Shown: piece by piece, positions 30,834 to 40,886 of the stretch
Layout: each line of letters opens with the position of its first letter
How positions within the stretch are numbered: the first letter of the stretch is position 1
Source of the DNA: Microbacteriaceae bacterium
GTDB taxonomy: Bacteria; Actinomycetota; Actinomycetes; Actinomycetales; Microbacteriaceae
Length of the DNA: 64,000 nucleotides
Direction: 5' to 3'
Assembly (NCBI GenBank): GCA_019638805.1
Contig: JAHBTA010000004.1
Location: 248,001 to 312,000, forward strand
Program-made: the position numbers and the translations under genes
Notes under the pieces: model-generated
Database searches by the model: none
What the model was told of the DNA's origin: nothing
Seen by the model: the letters and a program-made list of their open reading frames with translations, nothing else

Positions 30834-31616
30834 ATGGCGAACTCGCGCTCGGGCGACTCGGTGATCGACCGGGTCACCCGCGTGCTGGCCAGCTTCGACA
30901 CGACCCGGACCGGGCAGACCGTCGCCCAGATCGCGCGGCGGACCGGGCTGCCCTCCTCCACGGCGCACCGCCTGGTCGCCGACCTGGCCGCGGCGGGCTG
31001 GCTCGAGCGCGACGACGACGGCACGATCCGCATCGGCATGCGCCTGTGGGAGCTCACGACGCGCGGCTCGCTCGCCCTCGGCCTGCGCCAGGCGGCGCTG
31101 CCGCACATGGAGACCGTCCAGACCGCGCTGCGCCAGCACACCCAGCTCGCCGTGCGCGAGGACGACGCCGTGCTGTTCCTGGAGCGGCTCTCGGCGCCCG
31201 GCGCCGCCTCCAACATCGCCCGGATCGCGGGGCGGCTCCCCCTGAACGCCTCGTCCTCGGGCCTCGTCCTCCTCGCCGCGGCGGACCCGGAGACACAGGA
31301 GCGCATCCTCGCGGCCCCCCTGACCGCGCTCACGCCGGAGACCATCGCCGAACCGGCGGAGCTGCGGCGCAAACTCGCGGAGGTGCGGCGCCTCGGCTAC
31401 GCGGCGGCGCCCGGGTCGATCGAGCTCGAGGCCACCGGGATCGCGGTGCCCGTGCGGCACGGGAACGACGTGGTCGCGGCGCTCGGGGTGGTCGTGCCGA
31501 GATCGCAGGGCGACCACGAGCGGATCGTGCGGCTTCTGCGCGAGGCGGCGGACGGCATCCGGGAGTCGTTGCAGGTAGCATCCCGTTCAACGGGAATCAG
31601 CATCCCCGGCGCCTGA
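30834..31616 (+). CDS. IclR-family regulator next to pobA (PobR/PcaR-like)
   Basis: A 260-residue IclR regulator with winged helix VAQIARRTGLPSSTAHRLVADLAAAGW (ends at about 27-53) and an effector-binding domain. It lies directly upstream of pobA in the same direction. IclR members PobR and PcaU control hydroxybenzoate degradation in other bacteria, so this is the likely pobA regulator. The ATG is 6 nt after CAGACT (30822-30827). The pobA promoter carries the same CAGACT hexamer at the same distance. Confidence 0.88.
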   Translation: MANSRSGDSVIDRVTRVLASFDTTRTGQTVAQIARRTGLPSSTAHRLVADLAAAGWLERDDDGTIRIGMRLWELTTRGSLALGLRQAALPHMETVQTALRQHTQLAVREDDAVLFLERLSAPGAASNIARIAGRLPLNASSSGLVLLAAADPETQERILAAPLTALTPETIAEPAELRRKLAEVRRLGYAAAPGSIELEATGIAVPVRHGNDVVAALGVVVPRSQGDHERIVRLLREAADGIRESLQVASRSTGISIPGA

Positions 31617-31630
31617 GCGCCGAACAGACT
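31581..31630 (+). promoter_or_regulatory. pobA promoter with upstream palindrome
   Basis: TCCCGTT-C-AACGGGA (31581-31595) is a perfect 7-bp inverted repeat inside the end of the IclR gene. Its centre is 49 bp before the pobA ATG at 31637. The -10 is CAGACT (31625-31630), 6 nt before that ATG, so the start point is probably the A of the ATG. The palindrome sits just upstream of the -35 region, an activator position. Confidence 0.55.
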
Positions 31631-31636
31631 GTGCGC

Positions 31637-32815
31637 ATGACGCGCACCGAACGCACGCGGGTCGCCATCGTCGGCGCCGGGCCCGCGGGTCTCCTGCTCT
31701 CGCATCTGCTGCACCGGGAAGGCATCGACTCCGTCGTGCTCGACGAGCGCGACCGCGACCAGATCGAGACGACGGTGCGGGCCGGCATCCTCGAGCAGGG
31801 CACGGTCGAGGTGCTCGACGCGACGGGCGCGTCGGAGCGCGCGCTGCGGGAGGGGCACCGGCACGAGGGCATCGAGCTGCGCTTCGGCGGGGAGGGGCAC
31901 CGCATCGACTTCGAGCGTCTCGTCGGCCGCGGCGTGTACCTCTATCCCCAGCACGAGGTGCTCAAGGACCTCATCGCGCGCCGCCTCGCCGACGGGGGCG
32001 ATGTGCGATTCGGTCACCGCGCGATCTCCGCGCGCGACGCCGAGAACCCGGTGGTCGAGGTCGAGACGCCCGATGGAGAGCGCTACGAACTGGTGGCGGA
32101 TGCGGTGGTCGGCGCCGACGGATCGCGCAGCGTCGTGCGCACCCTCGTCACGGGATCGCAGACCGGGGGCTACTTCCGGGAGTACCCGTTCGCGTGGTTC
32201 GGCATCCTGTGCGAGGCACCGCCGAGCGCGCCCGAGCTCATCTACAGCGCGTCGCCGCGCGGGTTCGCACTCGTGAGCCAGCGCAGCGAGACCGTGCAGC
32301 GGCTCTACCTGCAGTGCGACCCCGAACTCGACCCGGACAGCATGAGCGAGGCCGAGATCTGGGACGAGCTGCAGGCCCGCGTCGCCGGGACCACGCTCCA
32401 CGAGGGGCCGATCTTCCAGCGCGACGTCCTGCGCTTCCGCAGCTTCGTCGCCCACCGGCTGCTGAACGGCAATGCCCTGCTCGTCGGCGACGCCGCCCAC
32501 ACCGTCCCGCCGACCGGGGCCAAGGGGCTCAACCTCGCGGTCGCCGACGTGCTGCTCGTGGCCGACGCTCTCATCGAGTTCGCGACCACGGGCTCGAGGG
32601 CGGGGCTGGACGCGTACCCGGCCGCCGCATCCCACCGCATCTGGCGCGCGCAGCACTTCTCCTGGTGGATGACGAGCATGCTGCACGCGGCGCCGGACGA
32701 GACCGAGTTCGACCTGCACCGGCAGATGGGCGAACTCGAATCGGTCACTGCCTCGGAGCACGGCAGCGCGTACCTCGCGGAGGCCTACACGGGGTGGCCG
32801 CTGGCGCGGTTGTGA
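31637..32815 (+). CDS. pobA: 4-hydroxybenzoate 3-monooxygenase
   Basis: A 392-residue FAD-dependent aromatic hydroxylase, the expected length for PobA. The FAD dinucleotide loop is GAGPAG (13-18), the family has RAGILEQGTVEVLD near 51-64, and the second FAD motif is GDAAHTVPPTGAKGLN near 283-298. It converts 4-hydroxybenzoate to protocatechuate using NAD(P)H. No ring-cleavage genes for protocatechuate follow directly; the nearest intradiol-type protein is exported and is unlikely to be its partner. Confidence 0.93.
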   Translation: MTRTERTRVAIVGAGPAGLLLSHLLHREGIDSVVLDERDRDQIETTVRAGILEQGTVEVLDATGASERALREGHRHEGIELRFGGEGHRIDFERLVGRGVYLYPQHEVLKDLIARRLADGGDVRFGHRAISARDAENPVVEVETPDGERYELVADAVVGADGSRSVVRTLVTGSQTGGYFREYPFAWFGILCEAPPSAPELIYSASPRGFALVSQRSETVQRLYLQCDPELDPDSMSEAEIWDELQARVAGTTLHEGPIFQRDVLRFRSFVAHRLLNGNALLVGDAAHTVPPTGAKGLNLAVADVLLVADALIEFATTGSRAGLDAYPAAASHRIWRAQHFSWWMTSMLHAAPDETEFDLHRQMGELESVTASEHGSAYLAEAYTGWPLARL

Positions 32816-32843
32816 GTCCGGTCAGAGTAACTCCAACCAGGCC

Positions 32844-33815
<972 letters not shown>

Positions 33816-33881
33816 GAGCACGATGGTGGCACCGCGTTCCTGACGCAACCTATGCCGAACCTATGCGTGCGCTGTGGGCGC

Positions 33882-34910
33882 CTACGTCGACGCACCCTGC
33901 CGCTTGCGCTTGCCGAGGTAGGTCGAGAGCCCGACCGCGGCGAGCAGCGCGATGCCGTTGAAAACGTTCGACGCCCAGCCGCTCGCACCCGACAAGGTGA
34001 GCCCGCTCACCGAGATCGACACGAAGATCGCACCGATGATCGTGCCCACCACGTTGAAGAATCCCGGCCGGATCGCCGTCGCCCCGAGGAACACCGCGGC
34101 GAGCGCCTGGAACAGCAGGATGCCGCCGTCTGATGCGGTCGCGCTGCCCTGGCGAGCCAGCTGCAGGATGCCGGCGGAGCCCGCGATCGTGCCCGCGATG
34201 ATGAAGCTCCACCACACGTTCTTGGTCACCGGAACGCCCACGAGCTTGGCCGCCGTCGCGCTCGAGCCGATCGCGTAGAGCGAGCGGCCGAAGGGCGTGT
34301 GCGTGAAGAAGTACCAGGCGATCGCCGCCACCGCGAGCGTCACGAAGAACACCGCGGGCAGGCCGAGCCACCGTGCGGATCCGAACGAGAAGATCGCCCG
34401 GTCGATGCCCGAGACGATCGTCTGGCCACCCGTGTACCAGATCATGAGGCCGGCGATGAGCATGCTCATGCCCAGGGTCGTGACGAACGGGCTCATGCCC
34501 AGTCGCGTCACGAAGAACCCGTTCACGACGCCGACGAGCGCTCCCATGAGGATGGGCAGGATGATCGCCAGCCAGAGCGGGAGTCCCAGGTTCGCCATGA
34601 ACCCGGCGCACATGACCTGCGCCATGACCGCCGTCGCGCCGATCGAGAAGTCGAAGTAGCCGCACACCAGGGGGAACAGCGCGGCGACCGCGACGAGCGC
34701 CACCACCGCCTGGCTGCCGAAGATCACGTACAGGTTGTTGAGCGTCGGGAACGCGGTCGACGACGCCGGGAACACCGCGAAGAACACGAAGACCAGCACC
34801 GTGAGCAGCGGCATGGCGTAGCTCTCCAGGAGCCGCACCGGCACGGGGGCGCGCTTCACCGGGATGGACACCGTCGCGGTGGACTGGCTGGAGGACGGGG
34901 ACTGGCTCAT
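33882..34910 (-). CDS. Sugar-type ABC transporter permease (RbsC-like)
   Basis: A 342-residue permease with about 9-10 membrane helices, of the RbsC/BPD_transp_2 family. The family signature appears as ATAAKLVGVPVTKN and GGILLFQALAAVFLG. It is the third gene of an importer operon. Its ATG overlaps the ATPase stop (ATGA), so translation is coupled. The family transports ribose, galactose and other carbohydrates, but also autoinducer-2, purines and some aromatic breakdown products. Confidence 0.9.
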   Translation of the reverse strand: MSQSPSSSQSTATVSIPVKRAPVPVRLLESYAMPLLTVLVFVFFAVFPASSTAFPTLNNLYVIFGSQAVVALVAVAALFPLVCGYFDFSIGATAVMAQVMCAGFMANLGLPLWLAIILPILMGALVGVVNGFFVTRLGMSPFVTTLGMSMLIAGLMIWYTGGQTIVSGIDRAIFSFGSARWLGLPAVFFVTLAVAAIAWYFFTHTPFGRSLYAIGSSATAAKLVGVPVTKNVWWSFIIAGTIAGSAGILQLARQGSATASDGGILLFQALAAVFLGATAIRPGFFNVVGTIIGAIFVSISVSGLTLSGASGWASNVFNGIALLAAVGLSTYLGKRKRQGAST

Positions 34911-36511
34911 GCGTTCGGCTCCGGGTCGGGGTCGGGGTCGGCGGGACGCTCCCGCAGGACGAGACGGTTGAGGCCCTCGACGTCGAGCTCGCCGGCGCGC
35001 ACCTCGGCCGAGATGCGACCGCGCGAGAGCACGAGCGTGCGGTCGGCGAGAGCGTTGATCTCCGAGGGGTCGCTCGACGCGACGACGACGGCGCAGCCGT
35101 CGGCCGCGGCCTGACGGATGACCGCGTAGATGTCGGCGCGGCTCATGACGTCGACGCCCTGCGTCGGCTCGTCCAGCAGAAGCAGCTGGGGCGAGCGGTT
35201 GAGCCAGCGGGCGATGATGGTCTTCTGCTGGTTGCCGCCGGACATGGACGAGAACAGCGCATCCGGTCCGGCGACCTTGACGCCGAATCGCCGGATGAGG
35301 GACCGCGCGGTGTCCCGCTCGCGTCCCCGCGGCATCCACCCGCGCGTGAAGTTCTCGCCGAGCGTGGCCACGGCGAAGTTCTCGCTCACCGACTGATCGG
35401 GGAACGCGGCCTCGCGGGCGCGATCCTCCGGGACCATGGCGACCCCGGCATCCACCGCGTCGCCCACATCGTGCGGCGCGTAGGGAGCACCGTTCAGGGT
35501 CATCTGCCCGGCGCTCGGACGGTACTGCCCGAAGATCGCCTTGAGCACCGACGAGCGCCCCGACCCGACGAGCCCGGTGAGGCCGAGGATCTCGCCGCGG
35601 TGCACGTCGAAGTCGATGCCGCGCACCGGGCCCGACTCGAGCCCACGGACGCTGAACACCACGTCGGTTCCCGCGTGCGAGGCCTGCCCGGTCGGCCGCA
35701 GGGCGCCCGCGGATCCGCCGGCCATGAGCTCGACGAGCTGGTCCTCGGTCGGCTTCGCGGCGACCAGGGCCCCCGCGACGCGGCCGTCGCGGTACACGGT
35801 GAAGTCGTGGGCCACCGAAAGCACCTCGCGGAGGCGGTGGCTCACGATGACGACGGTCTGACCGAGCTCGGAGCGGCGGCGCACCTGCTCGAGCAGCAGC
35901 TCGGACTCGTGCGCGGCGAGCCGCGCCGTGGGCTCGTCGAGCACGAGGATGCGATCGCCCGCCGAGGTCTGGTCCTGCAGGGCGCGCACGATCGCGACCA
36001 TGGTCTGGTCGGAGGGACGCAACGAGTTGACCGGCTGGCCGGGGTCGAGCGGCAGGTCGTACTCGGCGAGCAGGTCCGAGACGTGCCGGCGCAGCGAACG
36101 CCAGTCGATGCCGGGGCCGCGCAGCGGGTAGCCCGCGTCGAGCGCGAAGTTCTCCTCGATGGAGAGCTCATTGAACAGCCCGAGGTCCTGGTGCACGAAT
36201 CGCAGGCCCGCCTGCTGGGCGGTGGCGGGCGTGTAGGAGCCGAGGTCGTATCCGGCCCCGAAGATCTCGAGCTCGCCCGAATCGGCCGGGTACACGCCCG
36301 CGAGGATCTTGATCGTGGTGCTCTTGCCGGAGCCGTTGCCCCCGAGCAGCGCGTGCACCGTGCCGCGCCGCACGTGCAGCGAGGCGTTGTTGAGGGCGCG
36401 GGTTCCCGCGAAGTCCTTGTTGAGACGGTCGACGCGCAGCGCGAGCGACGACGCGTCGGAGGCGGCAGGGACACGCCCTGCCGCCTCCGCGTGTTGCTGA
36501 CCCGAGGTCAC
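34907..36511 (-). CDS. Sugar-type ABC transporter ATPase with two ABC domains
   Basis: A 534-residue RbsA/MglA-type ATPase. The first domain has Walker A GGNGSGKST (about 57-65) and Walker B ILVLDEPTARL, but a degenerate signature (SLRPSDQTM). The second has a degenerate Walker A (GLVGSGRSS) and a good signature SSMSGGNQQK, then LLLDEPTQGVDVMS. This split of good and degenerate motifs is normal for the family. It overlaps the binding-protein gene by 4 nt. Confidence 0.93.
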   Translation of the reverse strand: MTSGQQHAEAAGRVPAASDASSLALRVDRLNKDFAGTRALNNASLHVRRGTVHALLGGNGSGKSTTIKILAGVYPADSGELEIFGAGYDLGSYTPATAQQAGLRFVHQDLGLFNELSIEENFALDAGYPLRGPGIDWRSLRRHVSDLLAEYDLPLDPGQPVNSLRPSDQTMVAIVRALQDQTSAGDRILVLDEPTARLAAHESELLLEQVRRRSELGQTVVIVSHRLREVLSVAHDFTVYRDGRVAGALVAAKPTEDQLVELMAGGSAGALRPTGQASHAGTDVVFSVRGLESGPVRGIDFDVHRGEILGLTGLVGSGRSSVLKAIFGQYRPSAGQMTLNGAPYAPHDVGDAVDAGVAMVPEDRAREAAFPDQSVSENFAVATLGENFTRGWMPRGRERDTARSLIRRFGVKVAGPDALFSSMSGGNQQKTIIARWLNRSPQLLLLDEPTQGVDVMSRADIYAVIRQAAADGCAVVVASSDPSEINALADRTLVLSRGRISAEVRAGELDVEGLNRLVLRERPADPDPDPEPNA

Positions 36512-37656
36512 TTGCCCCAGGCCGCCAGGAACTTCGCCTTGAAGTCGACGCTTCCCAGGTACCCGCCGGAGGCCGGCAGGTTGTTGTCAGCGTCGACCAC
36601 CTGCATCGACTGCCCGATGTAGGCCGGGTCCTGTCCGTTGAGGACGCGGATCGCGGTGTCGATCGAGCCCCAGGCCTCCCAGCGCGAGGCCAGGGCCACG
36701 GTCGCGGTGATGCCCGGCTGGCCGTTGCGGATCATGTCGATCGCGCCGTCGCCGCCGAAGTTACCGATCACGACGAGCTTGCCCGCGAAGCCGGCCTGGT
36801 CGATGGCGGCCGCGAGGCCGTTCTCCAGGTAGCTGTCGGTCGGGACGATGAGCACGTTCGCGTCCGGGTGGTTGAGCAGCGCGGTCGTGACCTTCTGCAG
36901 GTACGAGTTGTCCGCGGTCTCCTGGTCGGCCACGTCGATGTTCTCGACGATCGCCGTCGCCGGGTCGAGGCCCAAGGCCTCGAGCTGGGTCGAGAAGCCC
37001 TCGGTGATCCACGGGCCCCACACGTTCGTGGTGGCCGTGATGGTGATGGCCTTCACATCGCCGTTGGTCTTGCCGAACGCGTAGTTGGCGTCCAGGTAGC
37101 CGAAGGTGTGGAAGAACGTCGGGGCGGGCGGGTTCTCCAGCCACAGACGCTCGGAGTCCCAGACCTTCGGGTCGCAGTCGTCCACGCCGCCGCCGCCGAC
37201 GATGGTCACGCCGGCCGCCTTGGCCTCGCCGAACGCCACCGCGGCCGCACCGCAGCCGATGCCGACCGGGACGAGCACGTCGGCACCGCCGGCGACCGCC
37301 TGGCGGATCGCGGTCGCGAATCCCTCGGGGTTGAGCTTGCCGTCGACGATCTGCCCGGTCCAGCCGGCCGCCTCGGCCGCCTCGACCATGGCCTCCGCCG
37401 GGATGTGGCAGGTGGCGATCTGCTCACCGCACGACATCACGTAGAAGTTCAGACCCTCGGGAGGGGTGGTGGACTCGAGGTCGTCGAGCGTGGAGCCGAC
37501 GCCGGCGTAGGCGACGTCGAGTGCGGACTGAGCCTCAGCGCTCAGCTCGCCCGCGTCGCCGGTGCCCGCATCGGGGGTCTCGCCGCTGCACCCCGCGAGC
37601 GCGAGGGCGGCGAGGGTGAGCGCCACGAGTGGCGCGGTGGTCCTGGCCTTGATCAC
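36508..37656 (-). CDS. ABC transporter substrate-binding lipoprotein
   Basis: A 382-residue periplasmic-binding-protein fold lipoprotein: hydrophobic signal and lipobox LAGC with Cys23, then a family-1-like sugar-binding domain. I use the GTG at 37656 because GGAGG lies 7 nt upstream and the signal sequence starts there. It is the first gene of the importer operon. A near-palindrome (37783-37795) centred about 54 bp before the predicted start point is shared with four catabolic promoters, so the ligand is probably the substrate of the catabolic island and not an ordinary sugar. Confidence 0.88.
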   Translation of the reverse strand: MIKARTTAPLVALTLAALALAGCSGETPDAGTGDAGELSAEAQSALDVAYAGVGSTLDDLESTTPPEGLNFYVMSCGEQIATCHIPAEAMVEAAEAAGWTGQIVDGKLNPEGFATAIRQAVAGGADVLVPVGIGCGAAAVAFGEAKAAGVTIVGGGGVDDCDPKVWDSERLWLENPPAPTFFHTFGYLDANYAFGKTNGDVKAITITATTNVWGPWITEGFSTQLEALGLDPATAIVENIDVADQETADNSYLQKVTTALLNHPDANVLIVPTDSYLENGLAAAIDQAGFAGKLVVIGNFGGDGAIDMIRNGQPGITATVALASRWEAWGSIDTAIRVLNGQDPAYIGQSMQVVDADNNLPASGGYLGSVDFKAKFLAAWGK

Positions 37657-37780
37657 GAATATGCCTCCTGGTGTCGACCGAGGCTGAACCCGTGGGAACG
37701 GCCCCGCTGCCGTGGACGCCCGACCGGGCGCCGCTTCCCACAGTCTCACCGGGTGCACGGATCACTGACTACGGGCCCGC

Positions 37781-37797
37781 CCGATAGAACCTATCGG
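37781..37797. promoter_or_regulatory. Site 5 of the catabolic-island motif, between importer and SDR
   Basis: CCGATAG-AAC-CTATCGG is a perfect 17-bp palindrome; its core GATAGAACCTATC (37783-37795) has the GAT-N7-ATC form. It is centred about 54 bp upstream of the importer's predicted start point (-10 GAGACT, 37747-37742, minus strand) and 43 bp upstream of the leaderless SDR start at 37832. Confidence 0.6.
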
Positions 37798-37831
37798 CGA
37801 CGTCGCATAGCCGTGACACTAGCGTGACCGC

Positions 37832-38521
37832 ATGGGCTCGCTCGAGGGACGCGTCGCCGTCGTCACCGGCGGAGCGTCGGGCATCGGGCTCGCGATCGCG
37901 AGCCGGCTGACCGAGGACGGGGCATCCGTCGGGTCGCTGGATCTGGCATCCGGCGTGGATGTCGCGGACGCCGCGGCGGTTCGGGATGCGGTGGCCCGCA
38001 TCGCGCGCGAGCTCGGTCCGCCGACCATCGCCGTCCACTGCGCGGCGGTGCAGCACATGCTCCCGTTCGACGAACTGGACGAGGAGGAGTGGGAGCGCAC
38101 CTGGCGCGTCAACGTGGGCGGGGCGGTGAACCTCGTGCACGCGGTGGTGCCGGGCATGCGCGCCGCCGGCGCCGGGCGCATCGTGCTCGTCTCGTCGTCG
38201 AGCGTCGTGACGCCCCCGCCCGGACTGGCCCACTACATCGCGACCAAGTCGGGCCTCATCGGCCTGGCACGCGGGCTCGCCTCCGAGTACGGGGCCGACG
38301 GCATCACGGTCAACGCGGTCGCGCCAGGACTCACCCGCACCGAGAACGCGCTGGCCACCCTGCCGCCCGGTCACTGGGACGTGGTGCGCTCGCGTCAGGC
38401 GGTACCGCGCAACGGCGAGCCCGAGGACCAGGCCGCCGCCGTTGCGTTCCTGGTGTCGGACGAGGCGTCCTTCATCACGGGTCAGACCCTCCTGGTCGAC
38501 GGGGGCGAGGGGCGCATCTAG
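37832..38521 (+). CDS. SDR-family oxidoreductase
   Basis: A 229-residue short-chain dehydrogenase with TGGASGIG (12-19) and an intact catalytic S-Y-K set (Ser near 122, Y135, K139 in HYIATKS). Unlike most SDRs the NAG motif reads CAAVQ. The ATG lies 6 nt after TAGCGT (37820-37825), so it is probably leaderless. It is divergent from the importer operon and shares the 37781 palindrome with it. The substrate is unknown. Confidence 0.88.
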   Translation: MGSLEGRVAVVTGGASGIGLAIASRLTEDGASVGSLDLASGVDVADAAAVRDAVARIARELGPPTIAVHCAAVQHMLPFDELDEEEWERTWRVNVGGAVNLVHAVVPGMRAAGAGRIVLVSSSSVVTPPPGLAHYIATKSGLIGLARGLASEYGADGITVNAVAPGLTRTENALATLPPGHWDVVRSRQAVPRNGEPEDQAAAVAFLVSDEASFITGQTLLVDGGEGRI

Positions 38522-38534
38522 GCGCGATCCGCGG

Positions 38535-39461
38535 TCAGGCCGACGCCGCATCCCCCGCGAACTCGACGCGCTCGGCGGTCTTCCGCAGGATGCCGACCAG
38601 CCAGCGCAGCGCCGGGTCGTTGGTCTTCGACGGGTGCCAGTAGACGACCTCGACCAGGGTCGAGTGCGGGAGGGGCGTCGTCGCGACCGTGAGCCCCAGG
38701 CTCGCGGCGTAGAGCTCGGCGACGCGCGCGGGCACCAGCCCGAACATGTCGGTTCCGGCGACCATGAACGGAACGGCGAGAAAGCCGGGCACCGCCATGG
38801 CCACGCGCGGCGAGATGCCCGCCGCGGCGAGCGCATCGTCCGAGACCGCGCGCACCGGGGCGTCGAAGGTGACCTGCGCGAAGGGCAGCTCGGCGAGGTC
38901 CTCGAGCGTGAGCGCGCCCTTCACGAGCCTCGGGTGGTCGGCGCGCACGATGCACACGAACGAGTCCGAGAACAGCGACTGGCGCTTGCCCGGGATGCCG
39001 CGACCGTTGGAGGCGACCACCACATCCGTGCGCAGCAGCTCGACCGGACCGATCGCGCCGAGCGAACCGAACTCGACGGAGGTGCCAGGCGCCTCCTCCT
39101 TGAGCACCCGGAAGAGCTCGCTCGTCATGGTGGCCAGCGCGTAGTCGGAGGCCCAGATGTGGAAGCGCCGGTCGCTCGTGGCCGGGTCGAACAGCGGACG
39201 CAGGTCGAAGGTGCGGCCGATCTCGTGCATGGCATCCCGCACGATCGGCTCGAGCGCGCGGGCGCGCGGCGTCAGCTCGAAGACGCGGCCCGCGCGGACG
39301 AGCAGAGGGTCGTCGAGCAGCTTGCGCAGCTTGGCCAGCGCGCCGCTGACCGCGGGCGGGCTGAGCTCGATGACCTCGCCGGCCCGCGCGATGCTGCGCT
39401 CGCGCAGGAGCGCGTCGAGCACGACGATGAGGTTGACGTCGATCCCGCGCAGCTCGCTCAC
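38535..39461 (-). CDS. LysR-family regulator (NodD-like), copy 2
   Basis: A 308-residue LysR regulator. The N-terminal winged helix is IDVNLIVVLDALLRERSIARAGE through VSGALAKLRKLL (ends at about 7-45), followed by a substrate-binding domain. The opening resembles the NodD/LinR/PcpR branch that often controls degradation of aromatic or chlorinated compounds. It lies 40 nt downstream of the FAH gene at 39502 on the same strand and may be the last gene of that operon. Confidence 0.9.
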   Translation of the reverse strand: MSELRGIDVNLIVVLDALLRERSIARAGEVIELSPPAVSGALAKLRKLLDDPLLVRAGRVFELTPRARALEPIVRDAMHEIGRTFDLRPLFDPATSDRRFHIWASDYALATMTSELFRVLKEEAPGTSVEFGSLGAIGPVELLRTDVVVASNGRGIPGKRQSLFSDSFVCIVRADHPRLVKGALTLEDLAELPFAQVTFDAPVRAVSDDALAAAGISPRVAMAVPGFLAVPFMVAGTDMFGLVPARVAELYAASLGLTVATTPLPHSTLVEVVYWHPSKTNDPALRWLVGILRKTAERVEFAGDAASA

Positions 39462-39501
39462 GTCGGCACCACCACCTCGAGCGCCAGCCTACGGCAGCGC
39501 C

Positions 39502-40467
39502 TCAGAGCCGGTCGGCTCCGTAGGTGCGACGGGCGCGCGGCACGGGATGCGCGGGAGACGTGGTCGCGACGACGCGGTTCTCGATGCTCCCGAGCCCCTC
39601 GACCGTCATCGTGACCACGTCGCCCACCTTGAGGGGCGGAGGCGTGAGGTCGCCGTTGCGGCTCCAGCGCTCCGAGAGCGCCCCGGTGGATGCCGTCCCC
39701 GACCCCAGCACATCTCCTGCCCCGACGATGGCGTCCCTCGACGCGTAGACGAGGAGCTCCTCGAACGACCAGGACATGTTCTTCAGATTGTCGGAGCCGA
39801 CCGTCTCGCCGTTGATGGCGACCGTCATCTCCAGCGCGTACCGGTCGCCGTCACGGAACTCCTCCAGCTCGTCGGGCGTGGTGATCCACGGGCCCAGCGT
39901 GTTGGCGAAGTCCTTGCCCTTGCTCGGTCCCAGGCCCACGCGCATCTCGGCGCCCTGGAGATCGCGGGCCGACCAGTCGTTCCAGATGCAGTAGCCGGCG
40001 ATGTGGGACGCCGCATCCTCGGGCGCCACGTCGCGAACGGTGTGCGCGACCACGGCCGCGACCTCGAGCTCGAAGTCCAGGCGCTCGGTGCCGGGCGGCA
40101 TGGGCACCTCGGCTCCCGTGCCGATGACCGACCACGGGTTGGCGTACAGGTAGCGCGGTGCCTCGTACCACTGCTCGGGCACGGTGCCGTCGCCGGGTTC
40201 GCCCTTCTTCATGCCCGCGATGTGCGCCTCGAAGGTGACATAGTCGCGCAGCGCGCGCGGCTCGACCGGAGCGAGGAACTCGACCTCGTCGAGCGCCCGG
40301 CGGAACCGGCGCCCCGCGGAGACCGTGATGCCGTCCTGCTCGTCGCGCGGCAGCCCGAGGAACCCGGGCCAGTCCAGCCCGTGCGGCAGCTCGATGCCGT
40401 GCACCCGATCGTGGTTGATCCGCACCGGGACGGCCTCGCCGTGGTCGCGGACGCGTCCGAACTTCAT
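39502..40467 (-). CDS. Fumarylacetoacetate hydrolase-family protein, copy 1
   Basis: A 321-residue FAH-family hydrolase. Family parts visible are DFELEVAAVV (metal-binding Glu), NDWSARDLQ (metal-binding Asp), GPSKGKDFANTLGPW and GDVLGSGTAS. The family cleaves C-C bonds in 1,3-diketone-like ring-fission products. A paralogue lies at 40887-41864 with the same length and motif spacing, so the pathway may need two such steps or two isomers. It follows the ABM-fold gene by 19 nt. Confidence 0.9.
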   Translation of the reverse strand: MKFGRVRDHGEAVPVRINHDRVHGIELPHGLDWPGFLGLPRDEQDGITVSAGRRFRRALDEVEFLAPVEPRALRDYVTFEAHIAGMKKGEPGDGTVPEQWYEAPRYLYANPWSVIGTGAEVPMPPGTERLDFELEVAAVVAHTVRDVAPEDAASHIAGYCIWNDWSARDLQGAEMRVGLGPSKGKDFANTLGPWITTPDELEEFRDGDRYALEMTVAINGETVGSDNLKNMSWSFEELLVYASRDAIVGAGDVLGSGTASTGALSERWSRNGDLTPPPLKVGDVVTMTVEGLGSIENRVVATTSPAHPVPRARRTYGADRL

Positions 40468-40486
40468 GGTGCTGCCTACCCCCGGC

Positions 40487-40780
40487 TCAGAAGTCGTAGG
40501 TCTCGTAGAAGTCGCGCTGCCGCGTCTCCAGCACCGGGATCGCCTGACCGAGCGCCCACTCCTCGAAGTGCGGGTAGGTGCCGTGGGTCGTGAAGGCGTC
40601 CTCGTCGGTGTAGACCTCGAAGATGCGGAACACGCGCGGCTCGGCCGGGTCGTAGTACGCCTGGTAGTAGAGGTTGCCGGGCTCCTCGCGGGATGCCGGC
40701 GACAGCTTGGCGAGCGCGTCGCGGACGGTGTCCTCCTCGCCGGGCTGGGCGGTCCAGGTGGCGCTGCAGACGAAGGCCAT
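40487..40780 (-). CDS. ABM-domain (antibiotic biosynthesis monooxygenase) protein
   Basis: A 97-residue dimeric alpha+beta barrel protein. NLYYQAYYDPAEPRVFRIFEVYTDEDAF is the usual core (about 36-63), followed by HFEEWA. Such small proteins act as cofactor-free monooxygenases on quinols or as decarboxylases/isomerases. It is the first gene of a unit with FAH copy 1, transcribed from TAGCGT (40832-40827, minus strand), with site 1 of the shared motif upstream. GAGAGG precedes the ATG. Confidence 0.85.
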   Translation of the reverse strand: MAFVCSATWTAQPGEEDTVRDALAKLSPASREEPGNLYYQAYYDPAEPRVFRIFEVYTDEDAFTTHGTYPHFEEWALGQAIPVLETRQRDFYETYDF

Positions 40781-40826
40781 GGGGTGTCCTCTCGGATGGT
40801 TCGCGCGGGAGTTCCCCGCGAGCCTC

Positions 40827-40884
40827 ACGCTAGGCCGCGCCCGGTGCGCCTGACCACCCGCCGCGCGCGATGCCTGGCATCGCG
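40827..40884 (-). promoter_or_regulatory. Site 1 of the catabolic-island motif and ABM/FAH promoter
   Basis: CGCGATGCCTGGCATCGCG (40866-40884) is a perfect 19-bp palindrome with core GATGCCTGGCATC. It lies about 55 bp upstream of the start point predicted from TAGCGT (40832-40827) for the ABM gene, and just after the stop of FAH copy 2. Confidence 0.65.
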
Positions 40885-40886
40885 GC

